64,000 bases of DNA from Antarcticimicrobium sediminis. Its GTDB lineage: Bacteria > Pseudomonadota > Alphaproteobacteria > Rhodobacterales > Rhodobacteraceae. Within the stretch, counting starts at the first letter, position 1, and every line of letters begins with the position of its first letter. The stretch is taken from the NCBI RefSeq assembly GCF_004348975.1, contig NZ_SMFP01000012.1, forward strand, positions 98,637 to 162,636. The letters are read 5' to 3'. Position numbers and translations under genes: made by a program. The notes below the pieces were generated by a model. It saw only the letters and a list, made by a program, of their open reading frames with translations, did no database searches and was not told the DNA's origin. Shown in pieces: positions 63,383 to 64,000 of the stretch.

Positions 63383-63958
63383 ACCTCCCCGGGCATGCCG
63401 AGATACGCCGTCGCCCTATGTCTTCTGGGCGGCGGCCTGTCTTCGAGGCGCCTGAGGTAGATGAGCACTCGGGTAGGAAGCGCGCGGTGTTTGGCAAGGT
63501 GCCCACGTAAGGCAGTAATTATTCGGGTATGCCTCTGCGACCGCATACGAAACAGCGATACGCTGTTCTGCCGTCGTTCCCGCCATGAAGCACATGGTGG
63601 GCCCAAAAGCAGCGTCGACCGTCGCCTCGGTGCCCAGCGCATCGTTCATCGTCTGATTGTTGCGCAGCACCCGCCGTTCCCGAAGCTATAGTATCATTAG
63701 GTCCTTCGATCCGTTGAGTGCATTGTCTAAGTGGCAGAGGTGCAAAAATTGGTCGCGCAAGTGTCTTGCGAGGGCAAGGAGGAGGGGCGTCTGACGGCAA
63801 CAAAAGGTGTCGAACTCATTATTCCGAAACAATGGCCGACCAAATGAGGTGCGGAAAAAATAATTTGGAACAGTGGATTGGCATTGATGATGTAACTGCC
63901 CCCCGACGGCATCTGTGTGCCAAGGTGGGTCTTTGAGGATCCACAAAGGAGAGCGGTC
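63383..63958. other. Non-coding region before the IS110 transposase, possible bridge RNA
   Basis: 576 bases with no convincing gene. In IS110-type elements the stretch upstream of the transposase encodes the bridge RNA that selects target and donor. A small hairpin CGCAAG-TGT-CTTGCG (63756-63770) lies in a suitable place, about 190 bases before the ATG. The left end of the element was not identified, and IS1111-type relatives keep this RNA downstream, so the RNA is a proposal only. Confidence 0.4.
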
Positions 63959-64000
63959 ATGTCAGAGATTATCACGGTCGGGCTCGATCTGGCGAAGAAT
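63959..64000 (+). CDS. IS110-family transposase, N-terminal fragment
   Basis: Fourteen codons are visible: MSEIITVGLDLAKN. The VGLDLAKN start contains the first aspartate of the DEDD (RuvC-like) catalytic site and is diagnostic of IS110/IS1111 transposases. AGGAGAGCGG lies before the ATG. The gene runs off the end of the window. Confidence 0.85.
   Translation, partial: MSEIITVGLDLAKN

Noticed and set aside
63416..63670. 84-residue minus-strand frame before the IS110 transposase
   Set aside because: No homology recognised and no ribosome site; it may be a decayed gene fragment but cannot be supported.
1..64000. CRISPR array or rRNA operon
   Set aside because: No regularly spaced repeats and no rRNA sequence seen.

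Overview
The window looks like a chromosomal segment of a marine-type alphaproteobacterium of the Rhodobacteraceae (Roseobacter group). The basis is high GC in the core genes, an Entner-Doudoroff edd-eda pair, the SPOR-dac-tmk-holB-tatD-MBL gene order, two TRAP transporters, and TIGHT gene overlaps of the ATGA/TGATG type. No species can be named from the sequence alone.

Region 1 (1-16.4 kb) is core genome: the end of a PtsP-like PEP phosphotransferase, edd-eda, tRNA-Cys, an ArsC/Spx-like protein, a small membrane protein, a bufferin-type copper RiPP operon on the minus strand (bufA-bufB-bufC-doxX), thrS, an AEC-family carrier, and a housekeeping run on the minus strand (SPOR lipoprotein, D-Ala-D-Ala carboxypeptidase, tmk, holB, tatD, MBL-fold hydrolase) ending next to tRNA-Ser(UGA).

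Region 2 (16.4-36.7 kb) is an accessory island directly downstream of tRNA-Ser. It holds two related DUF2924-plus-large-serine-recombinase modules (the second recombinase has an in-frame stop), a ParB-domain DNA methyltransferase with a DUF5681 protein, a tyrosine-phosphatase/ADP-ribosylglycohydrolase fusion, and two translationally coupled gene pairs of unknown function that look like candidate defence systems. One pair is a phospholipase-D (HKD) nuclease-like protein with a 505-residue partner. The other is a PD-(D/E)XK-like protein with a 565-residue partner. A CI/LexA-like phage repressor follows, and then a gene cut off by a pile-up of IS remnants (an IS21-like end, a complete-length ISL3 element with a frameshifted transposase, an IS481 tail).

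Region 3 (36.8-63.4 kb) is a CoA-thioester catabolic island: two acyl-CoA ligases, a two-subunit and a single-subunit acyl-CoA dehydrogenase, three crotonases, a MaoC hydratase, two SDRs, a thiolase, an OYE/dienoyl-CoA-reductase-like flavoenzyme, an AMACR/CaiB-like enzyme, an amidohydrolase, a quinone-oxidoreductase-like MDR, a thioesterase and two complete TRAP transporters. A single TetR regulator lies in the middle. A shared palindrome, AACAATCA-N4-TGATTGTT, lies upstream of nearly every transcription unit, so the island reads as one regulon for import and beta-oxidation of a hydrophobic, probably branched or alicyclic carboxylic acid. The substrate cannot be read from the sequence.

The last 40 bases start an IS110-family transposase. 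The non-coding stretch before it may carry a bridge RNA.
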